From the NCBI RefSeq assembly GCF_039538005.1, contig NZ_BAABBO010000001.1:248001-312000 (forward strand): a stretch of 64,000 bases of DNA, given 5' to 3'. Position numbers and translations under genes: made by a program. Of the stretch, positions 44,938 to 52,279 are shown piece after piece. The number at the start of each line of letters is the position of its first letter. Positions within the stretch are counted from its first letter, which is position 1. A model generated the notes under the pieces. The model saw nothing but the letters and a program-made list of their open reading frames with translations, searched no databases and was not told the DNA's origin. This DNA is from Allohahella marinimesophila (GTDB lineage: Bacteria > Pseudomonadota > Gammaproteobacteria > Pseudomonadales > Oleiphilaceae).

Positions 44938-44953
44938 TATTGTGCACACAATA
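44938..44953. promoter_or_regulatory. palindrome upstream of the monooxygenase operon
   Basis: TATTGTG-CA-CACAATA has 7-bp perfect arms 37 nt before the monooxygenase start codon, where a -10/operator would be expected. It is a candidate binding site for the divergent regulator. Confidence 0.45.
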
Positions 44954-44989
44954 GCTTCTACATGATCAACCATTGTTCAAGGAGCCGCA

Positions 44990-46510
44990 GTGCCACTACA
45001 ACAACAAGCAGCCACAGCGCATACAGATGTCATCATTGTCGGTGCAGGCATTTCAGGCATCGGTGCTGCGTATTACCTGCAGCGTGACCAGCCCGAAAAG
45101 TCATATACCATTCTGGAAGCACGTGAAGCCTCTGGCGGCACCTGGGACCTGTTTCGTTATCCGGGCATTCGATCGGATTCCGATTTGCATACCTTTGGCT
45201 ATGAGTTCAAGCCCTGGGTGGATTCAGAGGCCATTGCAGGCGCAGACCGAATTCTTGCCTATCTCCGCAAGACCGCTGCAGAGCATGGTATCGATAGCAA
45301 GATCCGCTATCAGCACAAAGTCTGCAGCGCCGCCTGGAGCAGTGCAGACGCGCGCTGGACAGTCGAAGTAGAGCGGGCCGACACTGGCGAGCGCACCAGC
45401 ATGACCTGCAACTGGATATTTGCCGCCGCTGGTTATTACCGTTATGACGAAGGCTTCACCCCGAAGTTCAAGGGCAGGGAAGATTTCAGAGGACAGGTGA
45501 TTCATCCACAGCACTGGCCAGAAGATCTGGACTATGCCGGTAAACGTGTCCTGGTGATTGGCAGCGGCGCGACTGCCGTGACGCTGGTGCCAGCCTTGGC
45601 CAGGCAGGCTGCGCATGTGACCATGTTGCAGCGGACGCCCACTTACGTTATGAGCCTGCCGTCAAAAGACGCTGTTGCCAATGGTTTGCGCAGGCTCCTG
45701 CCTGAGCGCTGGGCTTTCGCACTGACGCGGCGCAAGAATATTGCGATATCCAGTGCCGTCTGGCGCTTCTGTCAGAAGTATCCGAAGATGGCCCGACGGT
45801 TTATTCGCCACTTCAACCGAAAAGCCCTGCCGGAAGGCTATCCGGTGGATGAGCATTTCAATCCCCCCTACAACCCGTGGGATCAGCGACTGTGTGCTGT
45901 ACCCGACGGCGATTTGTTCAGAGCCATATCGAAGGGCAAAGCTTCGGTGGTGACAGATCATATCGAAGCGTTCACTGACAAAGGGGTAACGCTCAAATCC
46001 GGGCGGGAGCTGGAGGCAGACATTATCGTGACGGCTACCGGCCTGAACCTGCTGGTCTTCGGCGGCATCAAGTTGACTGTCGATGGTCAGCCCGTCGACT
46101 ACTCGGAGAAAGTCGCGTTCAAGGGCATGATGCTCGATGGAGTGCCGAATCTCGCTTTCGCGGTGGGCTACACGAATTCGTCCTGGACATTGAAGATCGG
46201 GCTACTGTGCGAGCATTTCTGCCGCTTGCTGGCCCATATGGATGACCATGGCTTCAGTACCTGTACACCAGAGTTACCTTCAAAGGACATGAAGACGCGA
46301 CCATTGCTGGATTTTGGCGCCGGTTATGTCAAGCGATCGATTGACAGTCTGCCGAGGCAGGGTGAGGGCTGGCCCTGGGTAATGTCGATGGACTACAAAC
46401 ACGATAAGACAGTGCTCCGGAAGGGGCAGATCGCCGACCCCCATCTTCGGTTTGACAGCGTGAAGGCCCATAAGACACCAGTCGCAGATTCAGGAGATAA
46501 AGCAGCATGA
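44990..46510 (+). CDS. flavin-dependent monooxygenase, Baeyer-Villiger/FMO type
   Basis: A class B flavoprotein monooxygenase using FAD and NADPH to oxygenate a ketone or another lipophilic substrate. The FAD motif VGAGISGIGAA (about 17-27), the BVMO-like fingerprint FRGQVIHPQHWPE (about 164-176), the NADPH motif VIGSGATAVT and ATGLNL near 350 are visible. 506 aa is normal. It uses a GTG start with AAGGAG 6 nt upstream. It overlaps the SDR gene by 4 nt. Whether it is a true Baeyer-Villiger enzyme cannot be settled from the sequence. Confidence 0.9.
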   Translation: MPLQQQAATAHTDVIIVGAGISGIGAAYYLQRDQPEKSYTILEAREASGGTWDLFRYPGIRSDSDLHTFGYEFKPWVDSEAIAGADRILAYLRKTAAEHGIDSKIRYQHKVCSAAWSSADARWTVEVERADTGERTSMTCNWIFAAAGYYRYDEGFTPKFKGREDFRGQVIHPQHWPEDLDYAGKRVLVIGSGATAVTLVPALARQAAHVTMLQRTPTYVMSLPSKDAVANGLRRLLPERWAFALTRRKNIAISSAVWRFCQKYPKMARRFIRHFNRKALPEGYPVDEHFNPPYNPWDQRLCAVPDGDLFRAISKGKASVVTDHIEAFTDKGVTLKSGRELEADIIVTATGLNLLVFGGIKLTVDGQPVDYSEKVAFKGMMLDGVPNLAFAVGYTNSSWTLKIGLLCEHFCRLLAHMDDHGFSTCTPELPSKDMKTRPLLDFGAGYVKRSIDSLPRQGEGWPWVMSMDYKHDKTVLRKGQIADPHLRFDSVKAHKTPVADSGDKAA

Positions 46511-47337
46511 AGGATTTCAAAAATCGTGTTGTCGTGATTACCGGGGCCGGTTCAGGTATGGGGCGCGCCTATGCAGTCGAGTTCGCCAGGTTGGGGGCCA
46601 GGTTGGCGCTGAACGACTACGATGCTGATGGACTTGCGGAGACGGTGGGTCTGGTGGAGGGCGCTGCCCCGGCAGTGGTGAGTAAGGTCTTTGATGTAGG
46701 CGACAAGGCCACCATGAACAGTTTTGCTGACGAGGTAAAGGCTGAACTGGGAGATGCGCATATCATCATCAACAATGCTGGAGTTGGTGGTGGCGGCAAG
46801 CCAGTCTGGCTCAATAGCGATGACGACTATGAGCGAACCATGCAGATCAACTTTTTCGGTGTGGTCTATGGCACCCGGGCGTTTCTGCCGCAACTGCTCC
46901 GCAACGGCGAAGGCGCCGTGGTGAACGTCTCCAGTGTATTCGGTCTCGTCGGCACGCCTAATACCTCGGACTACTGTGCCGCCAAATTCGCAGTCCGCGG
47001 CTTTACCGAATCACTCATGGTCGAGCTACAGACGTCAGCGATATCTGTGCACCTGGTGCATCCGGGCGGTGTCAGAACCAATATCGCCAAGGGCGTCGAA
47101 GGCGGTGAAGAGTTTACTGCGAAGTATCTGAAGACGGACCCTGCCGACGTCGTCCGCCAGGTGATTCGCGGAATCCGCTCTGGCAAACAGCGCATTGTCT
47201 GTGGTCATAACTCTTTCAAGCTTTGGCTGACCTCCTGGAGCCTGCCCCTGGAAAAAAGGAACCGGCTGCTTCATGGTGAATTGAAAGCGCTGATGGATCC
47301 TGAGCACTATGACATCCTGAAGGGGCCGAAAGCCTGA
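46507..47337 (+). CDS. SDR family oxidoreductase of the monooxygenase operon
   Basis: A classical NAD(P)-dependent short-chain dehydrogenase. TGAGSGMGRAYAVEFA binds the cofactor, NNAGVGGGG and the Ser in NVSSVFG follow, and the catalytic YCAAK is intact (about residue 158). The C-terminal part has the helical tail seen in SDRs that act on steroid or lipid-like alcohols. Its start overlaps the monooxygenase stop by 4 nt, so the pair probably oxidises an alcohol to the ketone that the monooxygenase uses, or the reverse; that is inference. Confidence 0.9.
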   Translation: MKDFKNRVVVITGAGSGMGRAYAVEFARLGARLALNDYDADGLAETVGLVEGAAPAVVSKVFDVGDKATMNSFADEVKAELGDAHIIINNAGVGGGGKPVWLNSDDDYERTMQINFFGVVYGTRAFLPQLLRNGEGAVVNVSSVFGLVGTPNTSDYCAAKFAVRGFTESLMVELQTSAISVHLVHPGGVRTNIAKGVEGGEEFTAKYLKTDPADVVRQVIRGIRSGKQRIVCGHNSFKLWLTSWSLPLEKRNRLLHGELKALMDPEHYDILKGPKA

Positions 47338-47388
47338 GTTATCAGACGCCAACAGTTCACTAAAAACAAAAACAATAAGGAAGTCCTC

Positions 47389-48273
47389 ATGATCAGCCAG
47401 ACTGCTACGGCTTCAAAAATCCAGCCACGAGAGCACATGGATTTTCAACTGGACGAGACTATCCCGAAGTACTGGTTTCGCAACGACCCTTTCAAGACGC
47501 GTCTTCTCGATGGCATGCAAATGTCGTTTCCGGAAGGCGAGCGCTACTTCATTACCTGCGTCAGAGCTTTTCGAGCCGGAATATCAGATCCGACGCTCGA
47601 ACAGCAGGTGAAGGATTTTATCCGCCAGGAGGGGCAGCACGGTCTCGCCCACACCAAGTTCAACACCTTACTGGCGCAGCAGGGTATGCCGGTCTCGCAA
47701 GTGATCGCCTTTCACAAGAAGCAGCTCGAGCGGCATCTCGAACGGTTTTCTCCGGCCTTCAATCTTGCCATGACGGCGGGTTTCGAGCATTTTACAGCCT
47801 TGATGGCTGATGCGTTCTTCACCGATGCCTCAGTGCTGGCGGGTGCTGATCATCGGGTCAAGTCCCTGTTCGCCTGGCATGCCATCGAAGAGATGGAGCA
47901 TAAGTCAGTCGCTTTCGACGTGATGCAGAAGGTGGCCGGGGTAGGGTACGCCAGGCGCACTGCGGCCATGGCCTACAGCACGCTGCTGACTGTGCGGATG
48001 ATGCTCGGCTACTGCGAGGCGCTGCTGAAGGCGGATGGGTTTGGCTGGTGGGCGCGAAAGCGCATGCTTCTGGCCAACCTCGGCTGGATGTATGGCGTCA
48101 ATGGCGTGTTTTCGGCCCTGCTACCGAAGATTCTGGCTTATTTCAAACCGGGCTTCCATCCTACGGATATCCCGGACATGCGTTATTACGGACAGTGGAT
48201 AGAGAGCTTTCGGCGGACAGAAGATCCCCTCAAGGCTTGTGATGCCCTCGTTGACGCCGCCCGGGCCGCCTGA
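47389..48273 (+). CDS. PF10118-type predicted metal-dependent hydrolase
   Basis: A 294-aa helical protein of the family annotated as metal-dependent hydrolase (PF10118), function unproven. Metal-binding candidates are FIRQEGQHGLAHTKF (about 82-96) and WHAIEEMEHKSVAFDV (about 164-179), an E-x-x-H arrangement like di-iron carboxylate proteins. It begins 51 nt after the SDR with AAGGAAG before the ATG. Linkage to a monooxygenase and an SDR suggests work in the same lipid or terpenoid pathway. Confidence 0.82.
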   Translation: MISQTATASKIQPREHMDFQLDETIPKYWFRNDPFKTRLLDGMQMSFPEGERYFITCVRAFRAGISDPTLEQQVKDFIRQEGQHGLAHTKFNTLLAQQGMPVSQVIAFHKKQLERHLERFSPAFNLAMTAGFEHFTALMADAFFTDASVLAGADHRVKSLFAWHAIEEMEHKSVAFDVMQKVAGVGYARRTAAMAYSTLLTVRMMLGYCEALLKADGFGWWARKRMLLANLGWMYGVNGVFSALLPKILAYFKPGFHPTDIPDMRYYGQWIESFRRTEDPLKACDALVDAARAA

Positions 48274-48354
48274 TATTCGTGCGCTGACTCGCGCGTCGGG
48301 TCCGCTTCAGTTACCCTTTCGTATTCTCTTCACATCAGAAGCGGACCTACGATT

Positions 48355-48912
48355 ATGAAACTCCAAACAATTGCCTGTAGCACCCGGCCTGGGCGCATCG
48401 GTCTTTCCATCGCCCAGTGGTTTCATGAGTTTTCGAGCAAACATGGCGGCTTTGATTGCAGCCTTGTCGATCTGGCAGCATTCGAGTTACCGGTTTTTGA
48501 CGAACCTGCTCATCCCATGCTGCAGCAGTACACGCATGACCACACCAAAAAGTGGTCCGCAAGCGTTTCCGAAGCAGATGCCTATGTTTTCGTGCTGCCT
48601 GAGTACAACTATTTTCCGCCGCCCTCCTTCGTGAATGCGATCAACTATCTTTACCGGGAATGGAATTACAAGCCCTGCTGTTTCGTCAGCTACGGCGGCG
48701 TCTCCGGCGGCCTGCGTTCGGCCCAGGCCGCGAAGCAACTGGTGACGACCGTGAAGATGATGCCTATGGTCGAAGGCGTCATGATTCAGATGGCTGGCAA
48801 GCGGATCAATGAGTCCAAAGTCTTCCAGGCCGACGATCACCTCGATAGCTCGGCCACTGCCATGCTCGATGAACTGGCAAAATGGGCGACATCACTCAAG
48901 ACCATGCGTTGA
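48355..48912 (+). CDS. NADPH-dependent FMN reductase-like flavoprotein
   Basis: A flavodoxin-fold NAD(P)H:FMN/quinone oxidoreductase of about 185 aa. The phosphate loop CSTRPGRIGLSIAQWF (about 8-23), EYNYFPPPSFVNAINY (about 84-99) and FVSYGGVSGGLRSAQ are family hallmarks. The ribosome-binding site is weak. It follows the PF10118 gene by 81 nt and could belong to the same transcript; reductants for a monooxygenase are one possible role. Confidence 0.87.
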   Translation: MKLQTIACSTRPGRIGLSIAQWFHEFSSKHGGFDCSLVDLAAFELPVFDEPAHPMLQQYTHDHTKKWSASVSEADAYVFVLPEYNYFPPPSFVNAINYLYREWNYKPCCFVSYGGVSGGLRSAQAAKQLVTTVKMMPMVEGVMIQMAGKRINESKVFQADDHLDSSATAMLDELAKWATSLKTMR

Positions 48913-48950
48913 ACTACCGTCGCATCATTCACCTGATTCATCTATAAGCG

Positions 48951-49316
48951 ATGCTGTTGATCCAAGGGTTCTTTGCCCTGTGTCTGTTCCTGATTGTCGG
49001 GGAGTCTGTCCGCTACAGCTTCGGCTGGCCGGTGAGCGGTGGTGTGCTGGGCATGTTGCTGCTGACCGTGTATCTACTCGCAAGGGGCAAGGTCAGTGAG
49101 GACATTGCGATAGCGAGTCAGCATCTCATCTCGATACTGATTATTCTGATCCTGCCTGGTGTGGTCGGTGTGTTCTTTCTCGCCGATCGCTTTGCCGGAC
49201 AATGGCTGACCTTTGGCGTCGCCCTCGTGCTGGGGACTCTACTCAGTGTCCTCAGCACCTTTCTGATCATGATGGTCCTCACTCGCGATAAATCCCGGCC
49301 AAGCGACCATGACTGA
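48951..49316 (+). CDS. CidA/LrgA family membrane protein
   Basis: A holin-like inner-membrane protein with four predicted helices (MLLIQGFFALCLFLIVG, VLGMLLLTVYLLA, LISILIILILPGVVGVFFL, WLTFGVALVLGTLLSVL). The conserved GWPVSGGVLGMLLL loop is present. 121 aa is normal. It overlaps the LrgB gene by 8 nt. In several bacteria such pairs influence autolysis or carry small carboxylates such as pyruvate; which applies here is unknown. Confidence 0.88.
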   Translation: MLLIQGFFALCLFLIVGESVRYSFGWPVSGGVLGMLLLTVYLLARGKVSEDIAIASQHLISILIILILPGVVGVFFLADRFAGQWLTFGVALVLGTLLSVLSTFLIMMVLTRDKSRPSDHD

Positions 49317-50037
49317 GCTGCCGCGCTGGCTGGATGACCTTCTGGCGCATCTGGGTCAGTCTTCGATACTGGCTATTGCACTGACGATAGCCGCCTTCCT
49401 GGCAGGTACATGGATCTTCCGCCGGTTGAAACATCCAATCTGGTGCCCGCCAGTCCTCATCTCCGCGATGCTGACGGCTGCCGTGCTGGCTATACTGGCG
49501 ATTGATTTTGTTGATTATCGACGCGGTGCCGAATGGGTGTCCATTCTCCTAGGCCCAGCCACCGTGGCTCTCGGCGTACCACTTTACCAACAGATTCATC
49601 ATATCCGTGCCTTATGGCTGCCTATTCTGGCGACAGTGCCACTGGCCGCAACGCTTGCCTGTATTTACGCCGTGGCGCTGGCCTGGTGGATGGGCGGCAC
49701 ACCGGAGGTGCTGCTTTCCCTGGCGCCGAAGTCAGTCACTGCTCCCATTGCGATGGGTATTACCGAACACATCGGCGGCTCGCTTTCGTTGATGATGGGC
49801 GGGCTGTTGGTGACCGGAGTGGTGGCTACGCTATTCGTCAGTCTGCTCGCGCCTTTATTGGGCGTCACTGATGATCGCATCATCGGCTTCGTGCTTGGCG
49901 TCAATGGTCACGCCATCGGGACCGTGCATGCCTTCACTATCAGTCCCCTGGCCGGCGCGTTTTCGTCGCTAGGCATGGGGCTGACCGGTATTTTTACGGC
50001 GCTCTGTCTTCCGTTCGCGGCTGAGCTGTTCAAATGA
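49309..50037 (+). CDS. LrgB family membrane protein
   Basis: Partner of the CidA/LrgA-type protein. A multi-helix membrane protein with the signatures LLGPATVALGVPLYQQ (about 75-90), SLAPKSVTAPIAMGI (about 137-151) and FVLGVNGHAIGTVHAF. 242 aa is normal for LrgB/YohK. The start lies inside the upstream gene. Together they look like a complete two-component LrgAB-type system. Confidence 0.9.
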   Translation: MTELPRWLDDLLAHLGQSSILAIALTIAAFLAGTWIFRRLKHPIWCPPVLISAMLTAAVLAILAIDFVDYRRGAEWVSILLGPATVALGVPLYQQIHHIRALWLPILATVPLAATLACIYAVALAWWMGGTPEVLLSLAPKSVTAPIAMGITEHIGGSLSLMMGGLLVTGVVATLFVSLLAPLLGVTDDRIIGFVLGVNGHAIGTVHAFTISPLAGAFSSLGMGLTGIFTALCLPFAAELFK

Positions 50038-50086
50038 TATTTGCAGCCACTCAAGCGAACGAGATGCCTGCTACAGGAGCGTATTC

Positions 50087-50302
50087 GTGAGGAATAAACA
50101 ATTTTGGGACTTTCTGCTGAGCACTGCACTGGAGGTTGAAGCGCTTGAGACCACAGACGATGCCTCACTGGCCAGGATCGCTGCGCTTATTGAAACAGTC
50201 GACATCATTTACAAGGGTGCATTCGACCCTGCCGATGCTTACGAGGAATACGTCGCTGCCGCACTGTGCGCGGCGCTTCACAAGAAGCTGCCGCGCCAAT
50301 GA
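50087..50302 (+). CDS. small acidic hypothetical protein
   Basis: A 71-aa frame opening with GTG, 6 nt after CAGGAGC, and ending with a basic KKLPRQ. It looks wholly helical, with no signal or membrane segment, and no family is recognised. The good ribosome site and location 49 nt after the LrgB-type gene support it as real. It is convergent with rnk. Confidence 0.5.
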   Translation: MRNKQFWDFLLSTALEVEALETTDDASLARIAALIETVDIIYKGAFDPADAYEEYVAAALCAALHKKLPRQ

Positions 50303-50308
50303 CTAGCG

Positions 50309-50716
50309 CTAAAGGTGAAAATCGCCGGCCATTTCGGGTTGGTAGCAGATGTTGTCGATCCGAACCCTTGTCGAACGATCAGATCCAAGCGGCCATTCCA
50401 TTGTCTGACCCGTGGATAGCCCAAGCAGTGCGCTACCAACCGGCGTAAGTACAGAGAGAGGACTGTCGTAACCAGTTAGTTCTTCAGGATAGACCAGTGT
50501 ATAGGTGAACGTTTTCTGCGTAGAAAGAATAGTGAAGGTCACCCGCGAGCGCATGGTGGCCACGTCAGCCGGCATGTCTTCAGGCATCCGATGTTCGGCA
50601 CGTTCGATTTCTTCAGCCAGCAAATCAGCTTCCGGGCTGAAGGGTAACTTGTCCAGCAAGGCACTGAGACGCCTGTAGTCGACAGTCGATAGCTTGATGG
50701 GTGGCATGCTAACCAT
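50309..50716 (-). CDS. rnk: nucleoside diphosphate kinase regulator Rnk
   Basis: A GreA/GreB-related protein that binds RNA polymerase but lacks the long coiled coil for transcript cleavage. An N-terminal short helical hairpin (about 10-45, LSTVDYRRLSALLDKL, then ADLLAEEIERAE) precedes the GreA C-terminal fold with LTPVGSALLGLSTGQTMEWP. 135 aa is normal. GAGG lies 8 nt before the first ATG; a second Met three residues on is also possible. Confidence 0.9.
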   Translation of the reverse strand: MVSMPPIKLSTVDYRRLSALLDKLPFSPEADLLAEEIERAEHRMPEDMPADVATMRSRVTFTILSTQKTFTYTLVYPEELTGYDSPLSVLTPVGSALLGLSTGQTMEWPLGSDRSTRVRIDNICYQPEMAGDFHL

Positions 50717-50881
50717 GGCAAAAACCTCGAAAACAGCGTCGCTTCGATAGCGAAACTGTTGATGGATATTTAGGGGATACCGTGATGCTAGGACAAACCC
50801 TGAAGCGCCGCAAGCGCTCTCCTACTATACTGACATCGCCCAAGCGTTTTCGTTGAATAAGTAGGAAGAGGAAGGTCCTGC

Positions 50882-51838
50882 ATGGCTGCCCACAAACACC
50901 ACCATCACACTGACCACAGCCATGGTCACAACCACAGTCATAGTCACAGCCATGGGAGTGGGAAGACTCTGCTGTTTGCCCTGATCTTCACCATCAGTTT
51001 TGCCGTCGTCGAAGTGCTGGGGGGGCTCATGGCGGATTCGCTCGCGCTGTTGTCCGATGCGGGTCATATGTTCACGGATTCCCTGTCGCTTGGCGTGGGG
51101 GCCTTTGCCGCCTGGCTGGCCAGCAAGCCTGCTTCTCGGCGGCACTCTTTTGGATTGCAGCGGGCCGAAGTGCTGGGCGCGCTATTCAACGTTATCTTCA
51201 TGTTTCTTGTCGTCGCCTTCATCACCTATGAGGCGGTTCTCAGGTTGAGTGAGACCCCCGAGGTCAACGGCCTTGTCGTGATGGTCATTGGTGGGCTGGG
51301 GCTTCTGGTCAATGTCGTAGTGGCCTGGGTGCTCATGCGAGGCGAGCAGAATATCAATGTTCGTGGAGCGCTTCTGCACGTCATGGGCGACCTGCTGGGC
51401 TCGGTCGCTGCGCTTGCTGCCGGTGCAGCGATCTATTTTGGCGGTCCGTATATTGTCGACCCAATACTGTCATTGGGCGTCAGTCTGTTGATTCTGATCT
51501 CTGCCCTGCGCCTGCTGCGTGAAATTGCACACGTGTTGATGGAGGGGGTGCCGGCCGGTATCAATGTCAGTGAGGTCAGCGAAGCGCTGACGCAAACACC
51601 AGGCGTTCAGGCAGTCCACGATATGCATATCTGGAGTCTGACGACGAGTAGTCACGCGCTGGCGGCGCATATCGAATTGAGTTCGATGCAGTCCTGGGTG
51701 GACATCCTGCCGCAGTTACGCAGTGTATTGCGAGATCGCTTCGCTATTACCCACAGTACCCTGCAACCAGAGGACGCTGGCATGCGCCTGAGCTGCGATG
51801 CCGAACCGAACTGCGGAAGCGGTCATCCCGCAGCATAG
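50882..51838 (+). CDS. cation diffusion facilitator, Zn2+ type (ZitB/CzcD-like)
   Basis: An inner-membrane metal/proton antiporter exporting Zn2+ and similar ions. The first 28 residues are very His-rich (about 13 His), a likely cytosolic metal-sensing tail. Site A is H-x-x-x-D in both TM2 (AGHMFTD) and TM5 (HVMGD), the arrangement of Zn2+-selective carriers rather than the D/D-H/D of YiiP. The C-terminal domain has VHDMHIWSLTTSSHALAAH. GAGGAAGG precedes the ATG. 318 aa is normal. Confidence 0.92.
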   Translation: MAAHKHHHHTDHSHGHNHSHSHSHGSGKTLLFALIFTISFAVVEVLGGLMADSLALLSDAGHMFTDSLSLGVGAFAAWLASKPASRRHSFGLQRAEVLGALFNVIFMFLVVAFITYEAVLRLSETPEVNGLVVMVIGGLGLLVNVVVAWVLMRGEQNINVRGALLHVMGDLLGSVAALAAGAAIYFGGPYIVDPILSLGVSLLILISALRLLREIAHVLMEGVPAGINVSEVSEALTQTPGVQAVHDMHIWSLTTSSHALAAHIELSSMQSWVDILPQLRSVLRDRFAITHSTLQPEDAGMRLSCDAEPNCGSGHPAA

Positions 51839-52279
51839 GAGACGTTTTGTTTACGCAACTGTTGTACCCGCGGAGGCGGGGGCCGTGAACATGACAGTCA
51901 GTATTGGCATTGCCGCTGGCGTGCCGTCAAAGCGGGACGGCCAGGCAGAGCTTCTGACACTGGCAGATGCACGACTGTATATGGCCAAGTCGAACGGTCG
52001 AAATCGCTTTGAAACCGGCGCTTGCTGACAGTCTGAGATCCAGCCTGACATCGCCTTCCACCTTCTCACTGTAAACTGCTATCGGTGAATGGGCGGCAGC
52101 ACGCGTTCTGTTTTAGGTCTTTCGGCCAGCCGTTCATTTCTTTACAAGATCATGCGCTTCCACAATGGTCTGCCACCCACAGCCTCCTATACTTGCCTCT
52201 ATAGGTGCACCTGCACCAAAACAGCGAGCGTGGAGTTCACTACCCCTGACAGAACATCATCGACGGCCTGCCCACTGCA
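51839..52279. other. 441-bp stretch without an intact gene
   Basis: Holds the diguanylate cyclase remnant described separately and, just before it, a CCCGC-ggag-GCGGG hairpin (51867-51880) that could end the transporter transcript. From 52029 to 52279 no gene, RNA or clear promoter was seen by eye. Confidence 0.5.
51880..52028 (+). pseudogene. C-terminal remnant of a GGDEF (diguanylate cyclase) domain
   Basis: About 48 codons match only the last third of a GGDEF domain: VNMTVSIGIAAGV, then LLTLADARLYMAKSNGRNRF, which is the usual closing helix and GRNR motif. The active-site GGDEF half and all sensor regions are missing, and the 3' end of the CDF gene lies where they should be. It therefore looks like the tail left by a deletion. 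No good ribosome site precedes it. It is not part of the downstream cyclase, which carries its own complete domain. Confidence 0.75.

Noticed and set aside
44797..44973. Upstream extension of the PucR-type regulator frame
   Set aside because: It fills the intergenic palindromes, has no ribosome site, and the ATG at 44796 has GAGGA well placed.
48951..50037. LrgA/LrgB pair as a toxin-antitoxin or phage holin system
   Set aside because: Both are ordinary chromosomal CidA/LrgA and LrgB family proteins with no lysis enzyme or phage genes nearby.
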